Shown here piece by piece: positions 11,028-21,189 of a DNA stretch of 64,000 nucleotides. Below the pieces are notes generated by a model. It was not told the DNA's origin, searched no databases, and saw only the letters and a program-made list of their open reading frames with translations. Source of the DNA: Apiosordaria backusii (lineage: Eukaryota; Ascomycota; Sordariomycetes; Sordariales; Lasiosphaeriaceae); assembly GCA_030549205.1 (NCBI GenBank), contig JAUKTV010000002.1, positions 2,852,001 through 2,916,000 on the forward strand, written 5' to 3'. Position numbers and translations under genes: made by a program. Within the stretch, counting starts at the first letter, position 1; every line of letters starts with the position of its first letter.

Positions 11028-11239
11028 TAACCGACCTCGAACAATACCGCATTTAGCGTTCCAATTGCACCTCTCTAACCCACTTTTATTTATTCACCGC
11101 CCAACTTGCCAAGCACCGATAACGCGCTTATCGCGAATCTTCTGCCAAAAAAGTCCCTCCACCAGCTTCAAAGCAATCAATCGCACTGCAGGTGAAGCTT
11201 CACTCAATCCAATTTTCGACATCACCCACAACAAACAAA

Positions 11240-12026
11240 ATGGCCCCCAAACGCGCCAATGACGACAGCGAAGCCAGCGCCGACCGTGCAAAGAAACCCC
11301 GCCAAGGCTTCCGAGTAGGCCCCGACAACCTCCCGGACGGCGCCTGGAAGCGCAAGGGTATGTCGCTTCCTTCAGCTCCCCGATACCTATTCTCATGCTA
11401 ATCAACCATCCTCCGTCACAGTAACCAAAATAAAAAAAGACCTCATCACCAAAGCCAAAATCAAAAAACAATACTCCAAAATCAAAGCCGCCCACACCTC
11501 CACCTCCGAAGGACCAACCCCTACCATCCCCGAGCTCCCACCCTCTCCCACCCATCACCCAACAACCTCCGACCAAACCCCAGCAGCCTCAGAATCAGAT
11601 TCCAAACAAAAGTCGTCTGAGGCAGAAGAACCACCAGCATCACCCTCCCCCGAACTCCACCCCTCCCGCCTCCACCTCCTAACCACCGACGAAGCCCCCA
11701 ACCCCAACGCCTCCGCCCCCGACTTCCCTCCCTTGCCCAAACGCAACAACGGCGACCGCTCCCGAAACAAGAAGAGAAAACCTGACTATTTCGAGAAGGA
11801 ACTCTCCAAAGCCGCCGAGCTCAAAGCCAAGCAGGAGGCCCGCCAGGCAGAGTTTGCGCGGAGGCAAAAGGAAAAGGAGGATCGGATCAGGCAGAGGGAG
11901 AGGTGGAGGAGGCAGATGGATAAAGCCAAGCGCCCTGACAAGAAGACGGGCAAGGTCAAGGTCGGGAGGGAGAGCAGGATTTTGCTGGAGAAGGTGGAGA
12001 GGTTGGTGGGCGGTGGGGGGAAGTGA
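11240..12026 (+). CDS. FYV7: rRNA-processing protein FYV7
   Basis: FYV7 is a small nucleolar factor needed for 18S rRNA maturation. Two exons, 11240-11357 and 11422-12026 (64-bp intron), give 240 residues. The conserved N-terminal block WKRKVTKIKKDLITKAKIKK is only formed after splicing, which supports the intron. A proline/serine-rich linker (about residues 60-145) is followed by the conserved basic coiled C terminus: KPDYFEKELSKAAELKAKQE, a long run of charged residues, then GRESRILLEKVERLVG at the end. This matches the rRNA_processing family (PF08524). The start has a good context (acaaacaaaATGG). The gene starts only about 210 bp from the transposon, so the element may be close to its promoter. 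It converges with the RhoGAP gene. Confidence 0.9.
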
Positions 12027-13128
12027 GTTTGGTTGTTTGTGTGTTGGAGGAACGGAAAAGACGTATGTAAAGAGGACAAGGGGAAGAAATATTCAGGGGG
12101 AGGGGGGGAGGGCGGTCAGGACAGAGAAAGGATGGGAATTGGGAATGGGGGGAGGTGGGAAAAGTTGTGTTTTCTTTCAAATGTGTTCGATACCCTATTT
12201 TGCGTTCTGCTATCATCTAGCGGAGAGATAAATGAAAGATGGATATATATCAATCAAGAAGCGTCGCGGCGAAATCTTGCTTCGGTGATCAAGATGATAT
12301 TCTCTGCTCACGTTACACTTCTGCAAAAGCATTTGCAAATAAGCAGCTGGCCGGTATATTTGGTGGCTAGCACAGACGCGAGATACATACCTGCCTGACT
12401 ATATAGCAGCCCCCTATCCACAGCGTGAACCACCCACTCAGCCTCATCAAGCAAAGTGCCTATCCCTTCCCTCCGTCGAACAAATAACTAAACCTATGAA
12501 CAAGAAACAGAACAGCCAACAAACACGCACCCTACCATGGGGGAAAGATCAGTAAGTAAGTTGTGTGAAACAAGCCCTCTTCCACAATATAACATAACCC
12601 AACATATACGTTTTTGTTCAATAAATAAAAAAATCTTAATAACATTTCAATTTCCCCTCTCTCCACCCCCCTTGCTATGAAGAAAGGAAGAAGAAAAGTT
12701 AACCCCCCACACGCCCCTCAATAATGCTGTGCCTGCCTGCCTGCTGTAACTTGTACTTGCTGTGCTGTGCTGTGCTTACCATGCCCCAGTCTCGGAATAA
12801 AAAAGTATCATAGAATAAATAAGACATAGAAAAGCAAATAAAAAAGCAAAAGAAAAGCAAAAAACATGAAATATAGGTAGTAGCCAGTCCAGTAGCCCTG
12901 CACTCTTCCGTCATTCAACCTCCAAAAATACCACCACTCGCTACGCTTAAAGTGGCTTATATACAAATCGTTTTAACAACAACGCCCCTTATCATAGGCA
13001 GGCTCTTTAGCATCAGGAAAAAAAGATATCGATATCGCGAAGCAACAGCAACAACAGCAACACTACTTCAAACAACCTCCGCCCGCTCGCTCTCTTGTGG
13101 GCCAGAACGTTCATTTTACACCCGTTGC
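12027..13128. other. Intergenic stretch between the convergent FYV7 and RhoGAP genes
   Basis: AT- and A-rich DNA, presumably the two 3' untranslated regions. Short open frames here have no recognisable sequence. Confidence 0.4.
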
Positions 13129-16100
13129 TCAAGCCTCTCCAAAAATAACATGACTGTTCTCAATCAAAAACTGCACCGCCAGATTCTTGACGTGCATATC
13201 CGTCATCTCCTTCTCGAGGCTGTGGTCTCTCATGATGGTGGGAGCAAAGACCACGGCGAGGTTCTTGGGGGACATCTAAATCCAAATATTAGCCACAAGG
13301 CTTCGATACATGATCAGCTGAAGATAAATACATACCAAATTCTCCCTTTCCCTGCTGGCTACACGAGCAAGATGGAACATTAGAAACTCGAGACAGTCGC
13401 GGTGCTTCGGCGGCAGTGTGTTGATCGTCTTTCTCATGTGGGCGCAGCGCTCGCTTTCGTTTTGGATCGCTGCAAAAAGTTGATTAGCCCCTTGTGCGTT
13501 GTTCCATTGTCTCTGAGTGGACTTACTGTTAGACTCCAAAATCCGCTCGTACACTTCAAACGTCAACAATGGTGTCGGTAGCTTTCGGAAATACTGCTTC
13601 AGCGCACTCGTGACAGCCGTGATATCTAAATCAGGATCCGAAATGTCAAAGTCGCCATTCTTGTCAAACCCTTCCTGGATCATCTTGACTTGCGAATTAC
13701 CACCCGTCTTCCTGTAAATACCCTCAATGTCCATGCCACGCAGCTCCACCTCCTCAATGCAGCGGGTGACAACATTAGGTATTTGGCGACGCTCGTAATC
13801 AGCCCGCTCGACCAGTTCCGACCCAAACAGCGTGCTGGGCGCCTCAGCGGGAGCTGGCGCTGGAACATTGTTCATTGACTGCGACTTGGTCATGGGTTGC
13901 TGCTGCTTCTTGCCAAAGAAGCCGAAGCCTTGGCGTTGGCCGTCAGTGTTGACTCGGTTCACGCCAGGAGGAGGTGGTGGAGGAGGAATCGTAGTCACAG
14001 GCGATTCCACCTGGGCAACGGTCATGTTGTAGGGGATACCGATGCTGTCGTTGTTCAACGCTTGAGGGGCTCCGATGCGAGGGTTCCCGCCTTCTTGTCC
14101 CTGGAAGGCACCTGCTGCGCGGTTGATACCCTTGGTGATGTTGTGAGCAACCTTGCTGGAGCCCTTCTTCCAGTTGAACTTCTTGACTTGACCCTTGCGA
14201 ATGTTCACCACCGTCGGTCCCTCGAGGATCGGCTCCTCCGCATCGGTGCCCATCAGTGTGGTTCCCGTCTGCATGCTAGCAGTATCCAGGTTAACCGAAG
14301 ACGCGCCCTTAGAATGACTATAGATACCAAGACCATTTGGTGGCATCTTGAGATCCCCATTGTTGATCTGTTGCTTGAATCTCTCCTGGATTTGGTGTGT
14401 AAGATCGTTGTTGAGATCAGCCAGTTGCGCATTCTTAGACGAAAGCTGCTCAAACTCGAGCAGGGCACGATCGCGGTCGGCAATCGCTTGGTTCCTCTCC
14501 TCCAAAAGGTCATCACGCTCGGCATGAAGCTGCTCGATCGCCGCTGTCATATTCTGCTTGACCTTTTCCAGCTTCTGCACAAAGTCCTTGATAGCGGATT
14601 CTTCGAGCTCGCGAGGGTCCAGGGGCTCGCTCGTCTTCTTCGCCCTTTCAACATAGCCGGCCAAAACCTCGAGTTGCCGGATCATAATCTCTGTCTGAGT
14701 GTCGAGAACAGACACCGTCTTCCTCTTTTCCACGAGCTTCTTGTTCAGGTTCTTTAGATCCTTTTCAGTATTGAACTGTCGCTCAAGCTCCGCCACTCGC
14801 TGCTCCGAGTTTCTGAGTTGTCTCTTCAAAAACATTGGATCGTCATGCGCAGCTCCAGAAAGGGAGATCGGGCTGCTGATATCGGGGACGTGGCCACCAT
14901 TTGTTGGGTCTTCAGCAATTGGCGTTCTAGGCCAGCGAGGCGAAGTGGTGCCCCGAGTCGTCTCACTGACGCTCCTGCTGTGACCGACCCTTGTTTGGTG
15001 AGTAGCCGTTTCGGCACTGTTGTGTCTTCCATGGCGAACGGCATTGGATACACGGCGCAATATGGATGAAGAACCCTCGTCGGTACCAAGGATCCTAGCC
15101 ATGTCTTCATCCATGCTGAAGTCGCCGCCAGCGCTCCACCGCGGCAACTTTGGTGAGACCTTCTGCTCCTCGTTCACTGAGCTCACAGACCCCCTAGGAG
15201 TTTGTTGCGCTGGTGGTGGAGGTGGCGCCGCACGTGGTTGCATGTATGTGTCGCTCAGTTTCTGTTCGGGAGCTGCTGGGCGAATCTGGAGTTCGCCGTT
15301 CCGAGGGGTCGTCTGTTGTGCTTCTTTTCGTGCAGTCGATTTAATTCCAGACAGGTCCGGCCTATTAGAAGCCAGTGAATCCATCGACGGCCGAATGGCA
15401 TCGTCATCCCTCATCCGAGAATCCTGCGATGGCCTGGGAGGCGTAACTCGGTCTGATAAGCCTGCTGGAGAAGGCGAGTTATTGTTCGTAGTATTTGACA
15501 GCGCCTCTCTATTTCTGGGCGGTGCTGCTGGTGGTTTGGCGGGTGCCGAAGTGTCGATAGAACCGCCAGACAAAGAGTTGCTTCTAGAGCTGACCAGCTT
15601 TTTGCTCTTTGGTGCGTCCTGCAACTTGAACTCCTCGTTTGGTTGTGTCCTCCCATTAGAAGGTCTCTTTTCCTCGCCGATACCCGGCGAAGCCTTCGGG
15701 TTGCCGTTACGTTTCGAGAGTTTCCTAGCTGGCCGTTCGTACTGAGGAATGTCGTAGTCAGATGACGTCTGTCTTCCCTTCTCTTGAAAGGCAATATGAG
15801 GCGTTGATGCCGCTGATTCTGATCTTTTCTCCTGGGATGGACTTGGCTTCGGCGCGTTGAAGTAGTCTCTTTCCTTATTTCTCCTGCTCGAGTCGGTAAA
15901 AGCATCGGACATGGACTGCGGTGTCAACGAGGGAGCAGGACTGGGATCCAGCGCTACTGGGATAAAAAATCCGTCGCCATCTCCGATGTTCATGTCGCCG
16001 GAGAGAATGGTTGAGTTTCGGTTGTTCCTATAACTTTGCGAAGGCGGCGCAAGCGATGGCTCTTTTGAAGATTCTTGCGTTCTTTCAGGAGAAAGCTCGT

Positions 16101-16870
16101 TCCTCGAGACACTGCGCGAAGACGACTCGTTGATGCCGCCATATGCGTTGCGAGGACGCGGCGACAGCTCTGTGGGCGTCTCGGAGTCGGGAGTTGCCCT
16201 ATCGCCCGAGAATGCTATAGGAGGGACGGCATTTGGCGGCAAGGCTGGCAGCGACTTGTCTGTGATCATGGGCGATGCATCCTTTTCTCGCTGTTTCGCT
16301 TGGGCTGCTGCTTTGGATTTCTTGCGTCGTCTTGCCATGAGAGATTCGTGGCAGTTCATGCAAAAGATACCATGTGATGTTCGGGCATATCGCAGGTTCT
16401 CGATCTTCCTCTTGCAGTTCCTACAGCGGAAGCAGCTTGCACAAAAGGCCTGGTCTCCCGTAAGGATGGCGAGGTCTTCAATCTTATTATTGCAGGCGCT
16501 GCAGCTGTATGTGCAGTTGTTACAGATGAGGGAGCCATCTCCGAGCAAGAGGAGGTTCGCATCCGAGTCGAGTAGCGTATTACATGTGTTGCAGCGAAAG
16601 CAGTCAAGATGCCATCGATTTCCAGCTGGAGCGCATTGTGTTAGCATACCATCACGATTCAACCCCTCTCAGGCAGGTCATTTCAGCTATCAAAGTGATT
16701 GTTGAGCATCATACCTAATTCAAAGGCTTTGCCTTCCTCGAGGATCTATCAAAGATGCGTTAGACATGGTCGAGTCTGAACCCAAGGCGAATGGTGAAAC
16801 CTACCTCTCCACAACCTTTGCAGGGGAAGACATCCTCGGTCTCCATGGGGCTATCCAGATAGTCGTCCAT
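13129..16870 (-). CDS. LIM-domain Rho GTPase-activating protein (Rga1/Rga2 type)
   Basis: Stimulates GTP hydrolysis on Rho/Cdc42-type GTPases and so controls polarity and septation. Five exons (minus strand): 16870-16805, 16745-16715, 16625-13527, 13469-13336 and 13275-13129, giving 1,158 residues. Splicing of the first two introns creates LIM domain 1 from residue 17 (CKGCGE ... AGNRWHLDCFRCNTC). LIM 2 follows (CSAC ... CASCFRCRNC ... CMNCH). A long serine/proline-rich part and a coiled coil (about 670-800) precede the RhoGAP domain (about 955-1155), which has the arginine finger in EGIYRKTGG, then LKQYFRKLPTPLL, HRDCLEFLMFHLARVA and MSPKNLAVVFAPTIMR, the last formed only after splicing. The protein ends FLIENSHVIFGEA. 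The 57-bp fourth-from-start intron is a multiple of three and free of stops, so its retention would add 19 residues inside the catalytic domain. Confidence 0.93.
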
Positions 16871-19800
16871 GGCTGTGTTATCTATGGTTTATTGTGTTTT
16901 TTATTCCTTTCCTTTGGACACTCGGTCCGGTCAAGCAAATCTACCAGCAGTGTAGTGGCCCCGAGGCGATGGAAGGGGATCGAGCACCAAGCACGATCAA
17001 GGAAGAGCGGTGGGATAGCAGCCAACAGCGCCTGAGTATTGCACGGACGGGGTCACTTGTCACAATCCAAGAGAATGTGTATCTGGCCGGTCGTGTGTGT
17101 AGCGGCGGCCGAGGTGGAAGTGTGGAGGGGTCAACAAAGACAAAGGCCGGCCCGTTGTTCGTTCGTGAGCGTAGACCGCCGCAAGAGGGTCGCCGTATGT
17201 TGGGAATTTGTGGACGCGAGGATCGACGGTTCGTGCCGGCAGACCGAGGGCACAGTGGCAATACAGGGAATGGCACCGGCGAAAGATTGATAATTGAATA
17301 CTCTCTTGCCCTGAAGAAGAATTATCTAACAAGGACGAGTCCAGAGACTCGGAGAGGGGCGACGATGAAAGATGGGAGGTGTCGGGCTGGCTTGTCGCTC
17401 TCGGCGGAGAAGTGCGGGCACGAAGGAGTCGCCAGGTCCTGGACCAAGACCCGTTGCAGGGGAAGTGGAGCAAAGTGCTGTCTGCTTGCACAGCTGCCCG
17501 GTAAGGTAGGTCTGGCAGTTTGCAGATGGGTGCAGGTGAGGTGCAGGACAGCTGAGAAATGGCTGGTGGCTATGGGACGGCCGCAATGCTTGGGAAGGCC
17601 GATGAGTAAAGCGCGGTGAAGGCGAGAGGTGAGCACGAACTGGACACAATTGTCGCAACCGCCGGCCGGCATGCTCAAGCACCAGCAACTGGAATGGAGA
17701 GCTCAGGAGATGGAGAAACCTGGAAGAAAGCCACAGGGCAGTTGTGAATGGAAAGTGATGCCGGGCGGGCCCTGAAGTGCTGCTCCGCTGTTGACCCTCC
17801 ATGTTGAGAACGGGCCAAGCCCAGGGGTTTAGTGGAGGGATTAGTGGAGGGTCAGGGGCAGCCTACAGGGGTTCTATGGGGACCAATTACGTCTTGGCTC
17901 ACAGTCCTGATCACGGCAGTGACACTCCAACTTCACCTCAGTGCCTCACCGTCATCCCATCGGTTATCTTCAGAGGATTTCGTGGTACGAGGTATCCTCC
18001 GCCCATGCCCCGCCATCCGAGCATGTTTGTCCAACACTCACCTATCGCAACTTCGGCAGAGTAGCCCGAATCCTTTCCGCAGGTTTTATTTTACCTATTA
18101 AGGTAGTGGCCAGGCTGCTTTCCCCTTCACCGCTTGGAGCGAATCGACAATCATGGTTCACATCGTACAGCACCGTACCCGCCGACAATAGGCCCAGACT
18201 GCATTTGAAGGGTGATGAGGATATCTAGTTTACTGGACATGCTTGATGCCGTGCCACGAGCACGCAGACTTGCTGATGCACACCCGAGTTCCTGGGAGGG
18301 CTGACTGCTTCGAAGTCCTTCACAGACACATGGTGAGATCCGGCACCGGCAGATGCCCTGCAAAAAGGATATTTGCAGATGGGGGCCGAATCAGCCGTCT
18401 TGACTGCAACGCTTCCATGTTCCAAGCTGCCATGTCAACTTGACAATTCGCAATTGACTCCGAACAAGCCCCGTCGAACTTTCTATTCAGCCACATTCGC
18501 TGACCATGTCCAACAGTCATCTGCAGCCTGCGCCTGCGCCTGCGCAACGGTTGCTTGTCCGGTCGGATCAACGGACGACGGCTGGGCTGCGCAAACATCT
18601 GTTTCCTCTGATGGATCAAAATCCGGGCTCTGGCCTAGTTTTGCCTCTGGGCAGCAACAAGAATAAGCGTCTGATGGTCGGCGGCGCGGTTGCTTGTCGG
18701 TGGCTGCTGTCGGCTGGGATCAACATGAAATCTCAAAATGAGCTATATAAACAGCAAGCAGGCTTCTTCGGACGTTACACAACGGAGCCAACCCAACAGA
18801 CCAATCCGCTTCACCTCGCTCAACGTCCGGCTCACCTCGCACACACCACGTCATCTTCTTCACTACACCCTACGGATACAAACATTCGGATGCAGCCAAT
18901 ATCGTCTGGTCGAAGGTGAAACTGACTGCCGCCCAGGTGCAATTCGCCGAATCAAGGTACGGACACAAATAGGGCACGGGTTACACGTCGCTGCCGCTCC
19001 CACCAGGATGCATGTTTCAAGTCGATGAGCGAGTCTCTCAGAAGCGGAAGACCCCTGGATCGTTGTTGTTTTCAGCAACCACCAGGCAACATACCCCTTC
19101 TCTATGTCTTCCTTCGGCGTGATCTCCCCATCCATCGCGATAATATCACCGTGGTGGCGGTGGTGTTCAAGCTACACTTACACTAGAAACCCTGAAGATC
19201 TGCAAGCCCCTTGATGCGATTGATCCCCGATGTCGAAATCCCACCCCCAGAAACCGCACATCCCGTTGGTTTCTTGGCGTTTCAGAATCCCAACCCCTGT
19301 CCCTGCTGGTCAATGGTTCAATCACACAACCCCACATTGAGCACGAAAAGGGAACGACTTCACACCCACCCAGATCTTTCAATTCGAAGCACACCGAAAT
19401 AGCGGGTGGTCTATCGTCGATGGTCTCTCCAAATTGTAGACCATTTACATACAACACTATATGCGGAAATTACACAGAGGCGAGCCGTTATCAATTATAT
19501 CGACTACCCGTCCACCCTGGACCTGGTTCCTGGCCTTCCCCGCATTTGCCCAGGGGCAGGCACGCTTTCGGCCATCTTGAACGGGAACAAGCCCATCCTC
19601 CAAGATGTTGATTTGTGCCATCGCAACTAGACACTTCTTTAGCTTCATTTTGAGGTTCACATGCCCGCTGCCAGCTACAAGCAAACAGCAAGGCCTTTAC
19701 ATCACTTGAAACCCCGCCACAACGCTGCAGAGCTAGGTAAATATAAAACTCACAATATCCTTAAGACCAAACATCTATCTTCAAACTATCTTACACCACA

Positions 19801-19950
19801 CAATATCAATGCATACGTATCAACATTCTCAAACTTCTACAAGTTAAGCTCAATCAACCAACAAACCGTGAAGTCACCTTCTTTCCCCTTTTATATCCCT
19901 TACTTTCCTCTATAAACAAGCAAACACCAAAGTCATCACCCACTCCAACA
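16871..19950. other. Gene-poor interval upstream of the RhoGAP gene
   Basis: Over 3 kb with no convincing gene. It contains G-rich, AGGGG-containing promoter-like DNA at about 17815-17885, a TATATAAA box at 18744-18751 without a matching long frame downstream, and a short stretch at 19136-19168 that reads RDNITVVAVVF, resembling the C-terminal motif of PP2C phosphatases. Several 60-240 codon open frames overlap on both strands and none has domain-like sequence. The left part should hold the RhoGAP promoter. Confidence 0.35.
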
Positions 19951-20097
19951 ATGTTCACCTATCCGTCTCGCCTCTCTCTCGCCTCGAGGACTCTTGCATA
20001 CCCGTACACCCCCATAATTTCGATATATCGTTTCATCAAACTAGCCGAAAAGTTCTTCGCAGATCAACAAGTCTGGCGAGGCATGTTACTGCAGTAA
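19951..20097 (+). CDS. Candidate small protein, 48 residues, unknown function
   Basis: A short frame beginning MFTYPSRLSLASRTLAYPYT and ending FADQQVWRGMLLQ. It has features of a real small gene: a TATAAA box at 19911-19916, a CA-rich leader, and a good start context (cactccaacaATGT). The N-terminal half, rich in Arg/Ser/Leu without acids, would suit a mitochondrial presequence, and the second half could be a short amphipathic helix. At the stop, the bases GCAGTAAGC also form a good splice donor after CA at 20093. Joining to the acceptor ending about 20152 would replace the stop and extend the protein by roughly 20 residues. I do not recognise a family, and the call rests on signals only. Confidence 0.35.
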   Translation: MFTYPSRLSLASRTLAYPYTPIISIYRFIKLAEKFFADQQVWRGMLLQ

Positions 20098-21189
20098 GCA
20101 AGGAAAAAATACACTCCTCCGTCAGACACGTTCCCGCCTGTCAGTCAGTCAGCGATGATCTCCAGGGGTCCATTCATAATCTACGTACAGTAGCATCCGC
20201 ATTCCCATCCTAGATCTGATGTCTGTGGGTTAATGGAGTATGTATGTACATGTATCATCCAACGCACAGAACTTTGACAATCAGCGGGGAAGGCTTCATA
20301 AAGACAAGACTTGACTTCCGAGTCAAAAGGGACGTCATCTCTTTGGAAAGACAAGACTCATGTGATAATAACAACATCGTTGCAAGACTTACACGCAATC
20401 TTGACTACCTAGCCATTCTAATTTACCTCACGTGGTAAATAAAGCCTCCGATTTCTTAGGAAGCATCTCATGTCAGTCGGTCCTTGAGAGCTGATACCAC
20501 CCGAGTTCCCAAGTTTCCCCATGAACTACCTACCTCAGGTACCCAAGCACTGTACAGTCGAAACGCAAAACACAAACACCCCAATCAGCATGAACCCGGA
20601 TATATAACAAGATACCCCAAAACCATCCAGCTGCTAATAATCTAGTCAGCTACAAAAACCAGTTAAAAGCCCAGATTTAGATGTTCAGCTTCCCGTGAGG
20701 ACGAAGAGACAAATTAATAAGACAAACTTGAGCGACCCATACATGCTGGACTCTGAAATCTGTAGATAAAATATTCCTAGTGATTAAGCAGATGTGGAGA
20801 GACGAAAGTCTCAGTTCTGTTGATAATATACTGGTTCAGGACGACCAATCATTCACAAACCGAAACATCAAATACACACAACAGAAACGCCATTGCTGGC
20901 GACTTTATCTTCTTATTATTTCCGCCATCTACCTAACCAATCGTGTATATTCCTCTCCCCGCCTATCTACATCCATGAGCTCTACTGCCCTCTGTATTCG
21001 ATATTTTCCCCTCCCCCCCAAAAACAACGCCTTTGGTGCAACCCCCCAACCCCCCAACCAGGCCCACCGGTGGTATCTCATGCATCTAGATATTTGTCTA
21101 ACCACAACCACGTCTAGTCATGCAAGTAAAGAGAAAAGCCCATTAGGTGTTTCCGCCCACCCATTCCATCATCTCCCCTCTAGTCGTGT
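20098..21189. other. Intergenic stretch downstream of CHO2
   Basis: AT-rich DNA that should include the 3' untranslated region of the minus-strand CHO2 gene. An E-box CACGTG lies at about 20429. No gene is supported. Confidence 0.35.

Noticed and set aside
10778..11044. 88-codon frame over the right end of the transposon
   Set aside because: It runs across the inverted repeat and unmutated terminal DNA and does not match transposase.
16894..17619. 241-codon plus-strand frame upstream of the RhoGAP gene
   Set aside because: Composition is arginine/glycine-rich and random-looking, with no domain, and it overlaps the probable RhoGAP promoter. The opposite strand is equally open.
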